A stretch of 32,941 nt of DNA from Balneolaceae bacterium. Lineage in GTDB: Bacteria > Bacteroidota > Rhodothermia > Balneolales > Balneolaceae. Below the pieces are notes generated by a model that saw only the letters and a program-made list of their open reading frames with translations, was not told the origin of the DNA and did not search any database. The position numbers and the translations under genes were made by a program. The DNA is taken from positions 1 to 32,941 of the forward strand of contig JAFIES010000067.1 in assembly GCA_020832415.1 (NCBI GenBank). The letters run 5' to 3'. This document shows positions 1 through 6,770 of the stretch, piece by piece; position 1 is the stretch's first letter; each line of letters begins with the position of its first letter.

Positions 1-98
1 CGTATATCGATCAAAAATTAAACATCGCAGACACTGGTAAGCTACGAGTTGAAGTCGATAAAAAATTTAACAGTACTTATTTATATGTACCACAATGA
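1..98 (+). CDS. C-terminal fragment of an unidentified protein, cut by the window edge
   Basis: One plus-strand frame is open from nucleotide 3 to a TGA at 96-98, giving 31 residues that end in NSTYLYVPQ. It is convergent with the GH5 gene at 211-2955, and the hairpin at 154-183 lies between the two. The peptide is too short to assign a family. The mix of charged and aromatic residues fits the end of a folded domain, but chance openness of the frame cannot be excluded. Confidence 0.45.
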   Translation, partial: YIDQKLNIADTGKLRVEVDKKFNSTYLYVPQ

Positions 99-153
99 TT
101 TACAAGAAATTAAAATTGTCTTAATTGGACACTACTGATAAAACATATAAAAT

Positions 154-183
154 AAGCCGAGCCCGAACTAACGGACTCGGCTT
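154..183 (-). terminator. Rho-independent terminator of the FN3-GH5 gene
   Basis: AAGCCGAG (154-161) pairs perfectly with CTCGGCTT (176-183). Read on the minus strand, the stem is followed by TATTTTATATG, a U-rich tail. It lies about 28 bases past the stop of the minus-strand gene at 211. The plus-strand side has no clear U-tract, so it mainly serves the minus strand. Confidence 0.8.
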
Positions 184-210
184 GTAATGCCTCTGAAGAG
201 TTTTATAAAC

Positions 211-2955
211 CTACTTCAGATTCTTCATGTTGGTTACATGATTTTTGAACTTGTTGTACAGATCGGTGTCTGCTCGTCCGCCGGGATGACAAATATTTCC
301 GCCAAACTCCCAGCACTTTGTACCATCGGCAACAAGCTGCCATAGTAAATTACCATCGAGTTTTATCTCTTCTGCATGCTTATAGAGTGCATCGTACATT
401 TCATGTACACGGGCGTCTCCCCAACCGGCCAGGCCAAATTCACCGATATAAAACGGTTTGCCCACATTTTGAGCTATCTTTTGATGGTCACTCAGCCATG
501 CACGCTGTGCCTTCAGCATATCTTCATTTACAGTGGAACCAAATCCAAATTCACCGGGATACCAGTGCGCACTTCCAAAATCAATTTCGGGAATAGAGGT
601 ATTGGCTATGTAGCTTGTTCCTTCGTTGGCCCGAAGTGCATAGGTATTACTGTATTGATCAACTGAGTACTGCGATGGTGTGCCTTCATCAAACCCTTCT
701 TCACCGGTTGAGACCAGGTGGTTTGGATCAATGGACTTGATGTGTTGTGCAATATCCTGGTACCAGTCTCGCAGTACATTTTGATGCTGGCCACGGTTTC
801 TGGCTTCGTTCATTATTTGCCATGCAAAAATAGCAGGTTCATCTTTGTAGGCTACGCCGGTTACCGTATTCACACGGTTCAGCAGCATAGAGATGTAATC
901 TTTAAACCATTTTTGTGTCTGGCTGTTGTTTATGAAGAAGTCCATATTTGTGGATGGATTGGAGGCTCCGGCCCAAGTATTGTACTGGCAAACACCACCA
1001 AGTTCATCCCAGAAATTAATGAAAGGTATGATAAACTTGATGCCTCTGTCTTTACCTTTGGCAATCACATTGTCCAGGTCGCGCAGGGCGGATTCACTAT
1101 ACACTCCGGGCGAGGTTTGGATCACATTTTCGCTGGAATCATTCTTGCTGTAACCACAATCATAGCCGTCATAGAATCCCCACATGCGAACCACGGTGAT
1201 ACCGGTATCTTGAAAAAGATCAAGTGCACGATCTACTACGGCTGAATTCAGTTTTTCATAATTCGGCAGGTAGTATGCGTTGGTTCCTGCAAAGCGAAGA
1301 ATTTCACCATTCAGAACAAAATTGGCATTATGAGTGCTCACAAATGAACCGGATGATGGTGGCGGGGGCGGAGGTGGTGTATATGCTTCAGATTCGGTCT
1401 CGAAACTGTATACAGTTGACCATGTTGAGCCTGCAACATCCGCTTTGACTCTCCAGTAGTACGTTTTATCATAGTTCAGAGCATCAGACTTGTATGTTGC
1501 TCCCAATACGATCTCTTCATCAGTTAAGGAACCAAACGAACTGTTTTCAGAAAGCTGAAACAGATATTGTGTAATCCCTGATACTTTATTCCAGCTAAAC
1601 TCAACATCTCTTGCAACATCAGAGGAGTTATTTTGCGGAGAAATCAGTGAAACTGGAGTACTCGTATCACCATCATCACCACCGCCATTTTCACCCTCGG
1701 TGCCGGTAGTAAATGTCCAAATCTCAGACCAGTCGTTACCATCACCGGCTGCTTTTACACGCCAGTGGTATTTTTTCTGATGAACCAGTCCATCGGGTGA
1801 GTATTTGGTGCCGGCAACTGTTTTTTTCTGAAGAACAGAGCTGAACGAGCTATTGTCAGAAAGCTGATACTCATATTCACTTACGCCATTTAATGCTTTC
1901 CAGGAAAATTCCAGGTTCGTGGAAACTTTATCAGCATTATGAACGGGTGCAATCAGTGTTACTACCGAAGTGGTTTCGTCATCACTTTTCGTGCCGGTTG
2001 TAAATGTCCGAACTTCAGACCAGTCATTTCCATCACCAGCCACTTTTACACGCCAGTGGTATTTTTTCTGATGAACCAGGCCATCGGGTGAGTACGAGGT
2101 GCCTGCAACCGTTTTCTTCTGAAGAACAGAACTGAACGAGCTGTTATCGGAAAGCTGGTATTCATACTCACTCACACCTGATAAAGCTTCCCAGGTAAAT
2201 TCCAGGTTCGTGGATACTTTATCTGCATTTTGAACAGGAGAAAGAAGTGTTACTACTGAAATGATCTCTTCATCATCTGCTTCTGTTCCGGTTGTAAACG
2301 TCCATACTTCAGACCAGTCGTTACCATCACCGGCACCTTTTACTCGCCAGTGATATTTTTTCTGGTATTCAAGAATATCAGGTATATAGGATGTACCCTT
2401 TACCTCTGTCTCAAGAATAACTGAACTGAATGTACTGTTATCAGATAGCTGATACACATACTCACTGGTGTTTTGCAGTTCCTTCCAGCTAAACTTCAGA
2501 ATGGAGGACACTTTGTCGGCATTATTTTTCGGCGAAAGCAGCGTCATTTCAGTTGTTACTGCTGATTCACTCTGACCCGTTGTAAAGCTCCAGACTTTAG
2601 ACCAGGGGCCGGAATTTTTGTTTTTTATTGGAAATACCTTCCAATAATAAGTTGTATTTGAGGAAAGGGAGCGGGCTGTAAATGAAGTGCCATTCACAGT
2701 TGTATCAGTAACTGCCTTATCAAATGACTTTGATTTGGAAATTACTATTTGATACGATTGAGCACCTTTTATTTGTTTCCATTGCAGTTCGGTATCTACC
2801 GACTGTTCGACTGAGCTATTGAGAGGTGAAGTAAGCTCTGTTATTAATTCCGGATCAGATTGGGTAACATCCGAAGAAACGGAATCGCATTGAGTTAAAA
2901 TTGCAAGCAGAAGAACTACTGGCAATACCAATTTCATTGATTTCATATTGACCAT
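211..2955 (-). CDS. Lipoprotein with five FN3-like modules and a GH5 beta-mannanase domain
   Basis: Predicted secreted endo-beta-1,4-mannanase. The N-terminus has a hydrophobic stretch ending in LTQC (Cys23), a relaxed lipobox, so outer-membrane anchoring is likely. Five fibronectin-III-like modules follow (about residues 36-127, 135-224, 232-322, 329-419 and 433-521), then a polyproline linker (527-533) and a GH5 TIM barrel (about 537-914). The barrel reads like subfamily 7 mannanases: LNGEILRFAGTNAYYLPNY, VVRMWGFYDG and TGVAYKDEPAIFAWQIMNE. Glu717 in the IMNE motif should be the acid/base and Glu839 in YIGEFG the nucleophile; both are intact. Met4 is an alternative start. It is monocistronic, with its own terminator, and is a paralogue of the FN3-less GH5 at 3537-4796. 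Substrate assignment rests on family resemblance. Confidence 0.88.
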   Translation of the reverse strand: MVNMKSMKLVLPVVLLLAILTQCDSVSSDVTQSDPELITELTSPLNSSVEQSVDTELQWKQIKGAQSYQIVISKSKSFDKAVTDTTVNGTSFTARSLSSNTTYYWKVFPIKNKNSGPWSKVWSFTTGQSESAVTTEMTLLSPKNNADKVSSILKFSWKELQNTSEYVYQLSDNSTFSSVILETEVKGTSYIPDILEYQKKYHWRVKGAGDGNDWSEVWTFTTGTEADDEEIISVVTLLSPVQNADKVSTNLEFTWEALSGVSEYEYQLSDNSSFSSVLQKKTVAGTSYSPDGLVHQKKYHWRVKVAGDGNDWSEVRTFTTGTKSDDETTSVVTLIAPVHNADKVSTNLEFSWKALNGVSEYEYQLSDNSSFSSVLQKKTVAGTKYSPDGLVHQKKYHWRVKAAGDGNDWSEIWTFTTGTEGENGGGDDGDTSTPVSLISPQNNSSDVARDVEFSWNKVSGITQYLFQLSENSSFGSLTDEEIVLGATYKSDALNYDKTYYWRVKADVAGSTWSTVYSFETESEAYTPPPPPPPSSGSFVSTHNANFVLNGEILRFAGTNAYYLPNYEKLNSAVVDRALDLFQDTGITVVRMWGFYDGYDCGYSKNDSSENVIQTSPGVYSESALRDLDNVIAKGKDRGIKFIIPFINFWDELGGVCQYNTWAGASNPSTNMDFFINNSQTQKWFKDYISMLLNRVNTVTGVAYKDEPAIFAWQIMNEARNRGQHQNVLRDWYQDIAQHIKSIDPNHLVSTGEEGFDEGTPSQYSVDQYSNTYALRANEGTSYIANTSIPEIDFGSAHWYPGEFGFGSTVNEDMLKAQRAWLSDHQKIAQNVGKPFYIGEFGLAGWGDARVHEMYDALYKHAEEIKLDGNLLWQLVADGTKCWEFGGNICHPGGRADTDLYNKFKNHVTNMKNLK
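1696..2262 (-). repeat. Near-identical tandem FN3 modules 3 and 4
   Basis: Two adjacent FN3-like modules of the GH5 lipoprotein repeat with a 97-residue (291-bp) period. Most of their protein sequence is identical (QLSDNSSFSSVLQKKTVAGT occurs in both), and long stretches match at DNA level, such as the segments around 1757-1795 and 2047-2085. Modules 1, 2 and 5 are clearly more diverged. This points to recent duplication or gene conversion inside the stalk. Confidence 0.85.
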
Positions 2956-2957
2956 TC

Positions 2958-3063
2958 TTAGAGTTGAGCTCTCTAAAATCAGTTTTTCTAAGATTGGCCA
3001 TAATTAGATTTGAGCTTTCTAATATAGAACTTGCCTTAGAATCCGATGTTTTTAGATTTGAGC
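2958..3063 (-). repeat. Three direct repeats upstream of the FN3-GH5 gene
   Basis: TTAGAGTTGAGC (2958-2969), TTAGATTTGAGC (3004-3015) and TTAGATTTGAGC (3052-3063) recur at 46- and 48-bp spacing. Each core is followed by further similar sequence (TCTCTAA, TTTCTAA, then a degenerate copy), so the units look like diverged tandem repeats of about 47 bp. The first copy ends 3 bases upstream of the start codon. They could be regulator sites or a decayed duplication of the leader. Confidence 0.7.
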
Positions 3064-3215
3064 GTTTTTAAAGTTTATAAAGGCGTGCGTACTGTAAGCG
3101 GGGTTTAAAGGTGATTATTTTGATGAATTAGTAATATTGAAATCCATTTATTACAAATAATGCAATCATAAATGGTTTCTAGAAAAAACTTATTAAAAAT
3201 TAATAATAAATAGTA

Positions 3216-3267
3216 TTACATAAGTTTTGGATTAAAAAAATATACATTGTTACATAATTTTTGGATT
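3216..3267. repeat. 18-bp direct repeat pair in the AT-rich spacer
   Basis: TTACATAAGTTTTGGATT (3216-3233) and TTACATAATTTTTGGATT (3250-3267) differ at one position and begin 34 bp apart. They lie about 260-310 bp upstream of the FN3-GH5 start. The composition is AT-rich, which raises the chance of coincidence, but a 17/18 match at close spacing is more than expected. Confidence 0.55.
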
Positions 3268-3487
3268 TATTAAATAAATTATAATGAACGAAGAGTTGTA
3301 TCGTAGAGGCGGGATAAAAATAAAAGTTCCGGTTTATTTTAAACTGAGACCAAAATTTTCGAGTCTGACAAGCCGAAATAATTGTTAGTTATCTATTTGA
3401 TGAGGAGAAAAATATTTTAATAAATCTAAAGACTCAGCGCTTTAGAAAGATTCCACCATATGGATAAGTAAATAATGGTGGAAAAAT

Positions 3488-3526
3488 AAAAAGCCGGCTC
3501 CCTTCCGAGAACCGGCCTTGCTTTTT
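3488..3526 (-). terminator. Rho-independent terminator of the seven-gene minus-strand operon
   Basis: GCCGG (3493-3497) pairs with CCGGC (3512-3516), with further partial pairing inside around a short loop. The outer AAAAA and TTTTT also pair. On the minus strand the hairpin is followed by TTTTTATTTTT. It begins about 10 bases past the stop of the GH5 gene that ends at 3537, as expected for the end of the operon. Confidence 0.85.
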
Positions 3527-3536
3527 AGGGGGTCAA

Positions 3537-4796
3537 TTATTTTTGCTGAATATTTGAAATGTGCTTAATAAACATTTTGAAAAGTTCGGTGTCTTCCCTG
3601 CCGCCCGGCCAGCAAATATTACCACCATATTCTGTACACTTTGCATAGTCGGAAGTAAGCTGCCAGAGTAAGCTGCCATCCAACTCAATATATTCGGCTT
3701 TACTCCAAAGTGAAGAGTACATTGCGCTAACACGCTCATCTCCCCAGCCCGGGAAACCATATTCCCCAAGTATAAATGGCTTTCCTTCCATCTTGGCAAT
3801 TCGGTTATGATCGGATAACCAGGCATTTTGAGCTGTTAGCAGATCTTCTGTGATGGTATAACCAAATCCGAATTCAGTTGGGTACCAGTGTGCATTTCCA
3901 TAATCAATTTCAGGGATAGAGGTGTTCAGGATATAACTCGTACCCTCATCGGCCCTGAGTACGTAGGTATTACTATATTTATCAACTGAATAGTTGGATG
4001 GTGTGCCATTATCAAAACCTTCTTCCCCGGTACCCACCAGCTGATTGGGTGCAATGGATTTTATGTATTGGGCAATTTCCTGATACCAATCCCGAAGAAT
4101 TTCAGGATTCTTCCCTTTATTTCGTCCCTCGTTCATAATTTGCCAGGACATGATTGCCGGCTCATCCTTATAGGCAACGCCCGTAAAGACATTTACCCGG
4201 TTTAGTAGCATAGAAATATAGTCCCGGTACCATGTTTGAGTCTGTTCATTATTCAGAAAAAATTCCATATTTACAGAAGGGTTCTCTGCACCGGCCCATG
4301 TATTGTATTGGCAAATTCCACCGAGTTCATCCCAGTAATTAATAAATGGCAGTATAAACCGTAGTCCTCTCTGTTTACCTTTTGCAATAACCAGATCCAG
4401 ATTTTGCAGTGCTTCTTCGTTATACACCCCCGGTAGTGTTTGGATCACATCTTCATTAGGGTCAATCGAACTATAACCACAATCGTAACCATCGTAAAAA
4501 GCCCACATTCTTACTACTGAAATATCGGCTGCTTTAAATGCATTTAGTGTGCTTTCAACAACATGTGGACCTATTTTTTCATAGTTTGGAAGGTAGTAAG
4601 CATTTGTACCCGCAAATCTGAACTCTTCACCATCAAGTATAAATTTTCCATCTTTTACCTGCACAAAAGGTGAATCAGGATCATAGGTATCTACTACACT
4701 AATTGCTGTCATGATCAGGTGATCTGAATCTTTTGTACAATTCAACCCTATAAAAAGAGTGAAGGTTATCAGAATAAAATTCCCTTTAAGGCTCAT
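3537..4796 (-). CDS. GH5 beta-mannanase-like lipoprotein
   Basis: Predicted surface or periplasmic endo-beta-1,4-mannanase. A short signal peptide ends in IGLNC (Cys20), a lipobox. The GH5 barrel starts near residue 44 with VKDGKFILDGEEFRFAGTNA and fills the rest of the protein, with no FN3 modules. The subfamily-7-like motifs VVRMWAFYDG and GVAYKDEPAIMSWQIMNE are present. Glu223 (acid/base) and Glu345 in ILGEYG (nucleophile) are intact. It is strongly similar along its full length to the catalytic domain of the 914-residue protein next door, so the two are paralogues. Its ATG overlaps the stop of the GNAT gene by one base (TAATG), indicating translational coupling; it is the last gene of the minus-strand EPS operon. 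Confidence 0.88.
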   Translation of the reverse strand: MSLKGNFILITFTLFIGLNCTKDSDHLIMTAISVVDTYDPDSPFVQVKDGKFILDGEEFRFAGTNAYYLPNYEKIGPHVVESTLNAFKAADISVVRMWAFYDGYDCGYSSIDPNEDVIQTLPGVYNEEALQNLDLVIAKGKQRGLRFILPFINYWDELGGICQYNTWAGAENPSVNMEFFLNNEQTQTWYRDYISMLLNRVNVFTGVAYKDEPAIMSWQIMNEGRNKGKNPEILRDWYQEIAQYIKSIAPNQLVGTGEEGFDNGTPSNYSVDKYSNTYVLRADEGTSYILNTSIPEIDYGNAHWYPTEFGFGYTITEDLLTAQNAWLSDHNRIAKMEGKPFILGEYGFPGWGDERVSAMYSSLWSKAEYIELDGSLLWQLTSDYAKCTEYGGNICWPGGREDTELFKMFIKHISNIQQK

Positions 4797-5569
4797 TATA
4801 TTTCCAGCGTTTGTGGTTTTAATTGATTATTAACATCAAGGCCATTTAATGATTTACCGGACTTTTCAGCTGTATTGATTAAGTAGTCAGCAATCAGATT
4901 TTCCGGCAGGGGATGAAATGAAACAGACAGGTTAAACAGTACCCACTTCTCTTTTCTCAATACATAAGGTTCAAATCCGGAACGCCGGCAGCCTTTTAAT
5001 GATGCAATATTTGTGATGTCTACAAATGTATTTACCCATCTCACATTTGTCAGAGAAGCTTTTTCCGCAATTTTGGCCATAGCTGCCGGCATAATTCCGA
5101 GTCCACGGAATTCAGGATTGCCATATGCACCTTCAAGAAGAGCTTCCTGAGGTTTTAGAGTGGGGAAAATGTTTTTAAAGTGAGATTTTATCTTGTCATT
5201 ATCTTTGTTACCAATCAGCCATTGCATGTAGCAAGCTGTATTGCTGGCGGTAACGGCAACATAACAGGTTGGTATCTTTGCTTCTAAAATTGCCCGCTGG
5301 CTTGCAATAATTCTTGGGTTAACCAAGCCGGAATCTTCCAAAATAATATCAATATCCTCATCTTTTATGGGCCTGATTTTAAGGGTAATTTTGGCTGATG
5401 GTGCTTCAAAAGGTTTGCTAAGGTCTCTTTGCAGCCCAAATGAAAAAGACTCTGAATAGAGCCGATTCTTAAACTCTTTGAAAAAAACCGAATAGTATCC
5501 ATCCTGCAGCAAATTAAATGCATTCTTCAAACTGGCCATGAAATAGTTCGATGAGGCTTTTGTTGACAT
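4796..5569 (-). CDS. GNAT-family N-acyltransferase-like protein
   Basis: Cytosolic protein of 257 residues with a GNAT fold in its central part. The acetyl-CoA-binding motif A region reads GNPEFRGLGIMPAAMAKIAEKA (about residues 151-172), and a later segment, NIASLKGCRRSGFEPY, matches the C-terminal half of GNAT domains. The first 70 residues and the last 45 have no family I recognise. It lies between the GH18-like and GH5 lipoprotein genes with overlaps or gaps of only a few bases, so a role in acylating a sugar precursor or a lipid-linked intermediate is plausible. The acceptor is unknown. Confidence 0.7.
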   Translation of the reverse strand: MSTKASSNYFMASLKNAFNLLQDGYYSVFFKEFKNRLYSESFSFGLQRDLSKPFEAPSAKITLKIRPIKDEDIDIILEDSGLVNPRIIASQRAILEAKIPTCYVAVTASNTACYMQWLIGNKDNDKIKSHFKNIFPTLKPQEALLEGAYGNPEFRGLGIMPAAMAKIAEKASLTNVRWVNTFVDITNIASLKGCRRSGFEPYVLRKEKWVLFNLSVSFHPLPENLIADYLINTAEKSGKSLNGLDVNNQLKPQTLEI

Positions 5570-5575
5570 GGTTTT

Positions 5576-6766
5576 CTAATTATTAAGATGAGATTTTACC
5601 GCTTTCAGAAGCGGATCTTTAGGTGTGGTATTTTGAGAAAAACCGGCACTAATGTCCCAAATCATCACTCCACCGAGCCGGTTTGTCTTCGCATAGATCA
5701 TCTTTTCTGATATGGATCTTTCATTATCAAAACTGACAAAAACCCTCGGTTGGGATAAGTTTAAATATGGAACTCCGGCTTTTTCATCCCATTGGTAATC
5801 ATCCAGATTGTATCTCCTGTTTAAGACAGAATAGGGTTGTACGCTGAAGAAAGAAGTCTCTTCAGTGGGCCAGGTTGGCCATTTTCCAAGAAACCGCTGT
5901 TCCTGCCAAACAGAACCATAAAAGTTTATGGCAATTCCAAGCTTTCTTCTCTCTACACCGGCATCCACCCATTCGTTTATTTTTTGATCTATAGAGGGTA
6001 GAAGAATAGTTGGTTCTTCCTCGAATGTAACTTCTTTATTGAAAAGTGCCGAATTATGCCAGGCTATCCATCCGCGCCATGGTTGGGCCATATCATAGGT
6101 TAAGATATTGATCTGATCGAAGTGCTGCTGCAAGTCTTCGAAAAGTAAACTGACTCCAGGTGATTTCGTAGCCCCTGCAGTTAACAGTGGCCTCTTATTC
6201 TGGTTCGTTTCCACATTGTCGAATGCTGCACTCAGCTGACGTACAAAAATTCTGTAGTTTATAAAATCACGGGTTTCGATAGGGCTCATGTTCAGGCTTA
6301 TTCCATCGAATCCGAACTCGGTTATCATATTTGAAATAGTTTGAACAAACTGAGTACGGCTTGAATCAATGGCACCGCTAAATCCCTCATAATTGGTTCC
6401 ACCGCCAACACTTAAAAGTATTTTTGTGTCATTAGCGTGTGCGGCGGTTACGATTGACTGGATTCGATCGGTGTTTAAATTATTTCTAAATGAGGGATCC
6501 AGGCTTAAAGAGGGAAGGCCATCTTCACCAATAGCAAGTGAGAAATAGGTGAGGTGGGTCATGGCGTCCCAATCAATTTCATCTGTTTTTAGTATCCCGG
6601 AATTTATCAATTGGGTTTCGGGATTGTGCTGCCACGAAACCAGATATGCATTTACCCAAATATCTTCGTTTGAGGGCATTCCTGAATCGTTCTCAAAAAT
6701 GTTACAGGAGATTAGTAAAATGGATGCAAAGAGAGATAGCGCGATACCTGCGAATGATGTTTTCAT
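5576..6766 (-). CDS. GH18-like lipoprotein lacking the catalytic residues
   Basis: GH18 (chitinase-like) TIM barrel on a lipoprotein signal (LLISC, Cys22). I chose the ATG at 6766, not the longer frame from 6820: it gives a clean signal peptide and starts 4 bases after the stop of the preceding gene. Conserved scaffold motifs are visible, KILLSVGGG (strand 3) and INILTYDM (strand 6). However, the catalytic DxxDxDxE motif of strand 4 reads D154-G-I-S157-L-N159-M-S161: the general-acid Glu is Ser, and two of the three Asp are lost. The family's substrate-assisted hydrolysis should be impossible, so a sugar-binding or scaffold role is likelier. A second start or sequencing artefact would not explain three separate replacements. 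Confidence 0.85.
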   Translation of the reverse strand: MKTSFAGIALSLFASILLISCNIFENDSGMPSNEDIWVNAYLVSWQHNPETQLINSGILKTDEIDWDAMTHLTYFSLAIGEDGLPSLSLDPSFRNNLNTDRIQSIVTAAHANDTKILLSVGGGTNYEGFSGAIDSSRTQFVQTISNMITEFGFDGISLNMSPIETRDFINYRIFVRQLSAAFDNVETNQNKRPLLTAGATKSPGVSLLFEDLQQHFDQINILTYDMAQPWRGWIAWHNSALFNKEVTFEEEPTILLPSIDQKINEWVDAGVERRKLGIAINFYGSVWQEQRFLGKWPTWPTEETSFFSVQPYSVLNRRYNLDDYQWDEKAGVPYLNLSQPRVFVSFDNERSISEKMIYAKTNRLGGVMIWDISAGFSQNTTPKDPLLKAVKSHLNN

Positions 6767-6770
6767 AAAT

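Larger units (their letters stand above)
2956..3487. other. AT-rich non-coding region upstream of the FN3-GH5 gene
   Basis: No credible gene is seen. The part next to the GH5 start holds three direct repeats (2958-3063). The very AT-rich middle holds an 18-bp direct repeat pair (3216-3267). The far end holds a perfect 9-bp inverted repeat, TTCCACCAT at 3451-3459 with ATGGTGGAA at 3475-3483, next to the terminator of the neighbouring operon. The promoter of the GH5 gene must lie here, but I cannot place it with confidence. Confidence 0.6.

Noticed and set aside
718-1245. Plus-strand 175-residue open frame inside the FN3-GH5 gene
   Set aside because: It is antisense to a well-supported GH5 domain with intact catalytic motifs, and its translation shows no recognisable domain.
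3451-3483. Inverted repeat TTCCACCAT/ATGGTGGAA as a second terminator
   Set aside because: The 9-bp stem is perfect but has no U-tract on either strand and lies behind a complete terminator; its role is undetermined.
3533-3826. 97-residue minus-strand frame overlapping the end of the GH5 gene
   Set aside because: Frame-shifted shadow of the GH5 coding sequence; no independent start signal or domain.
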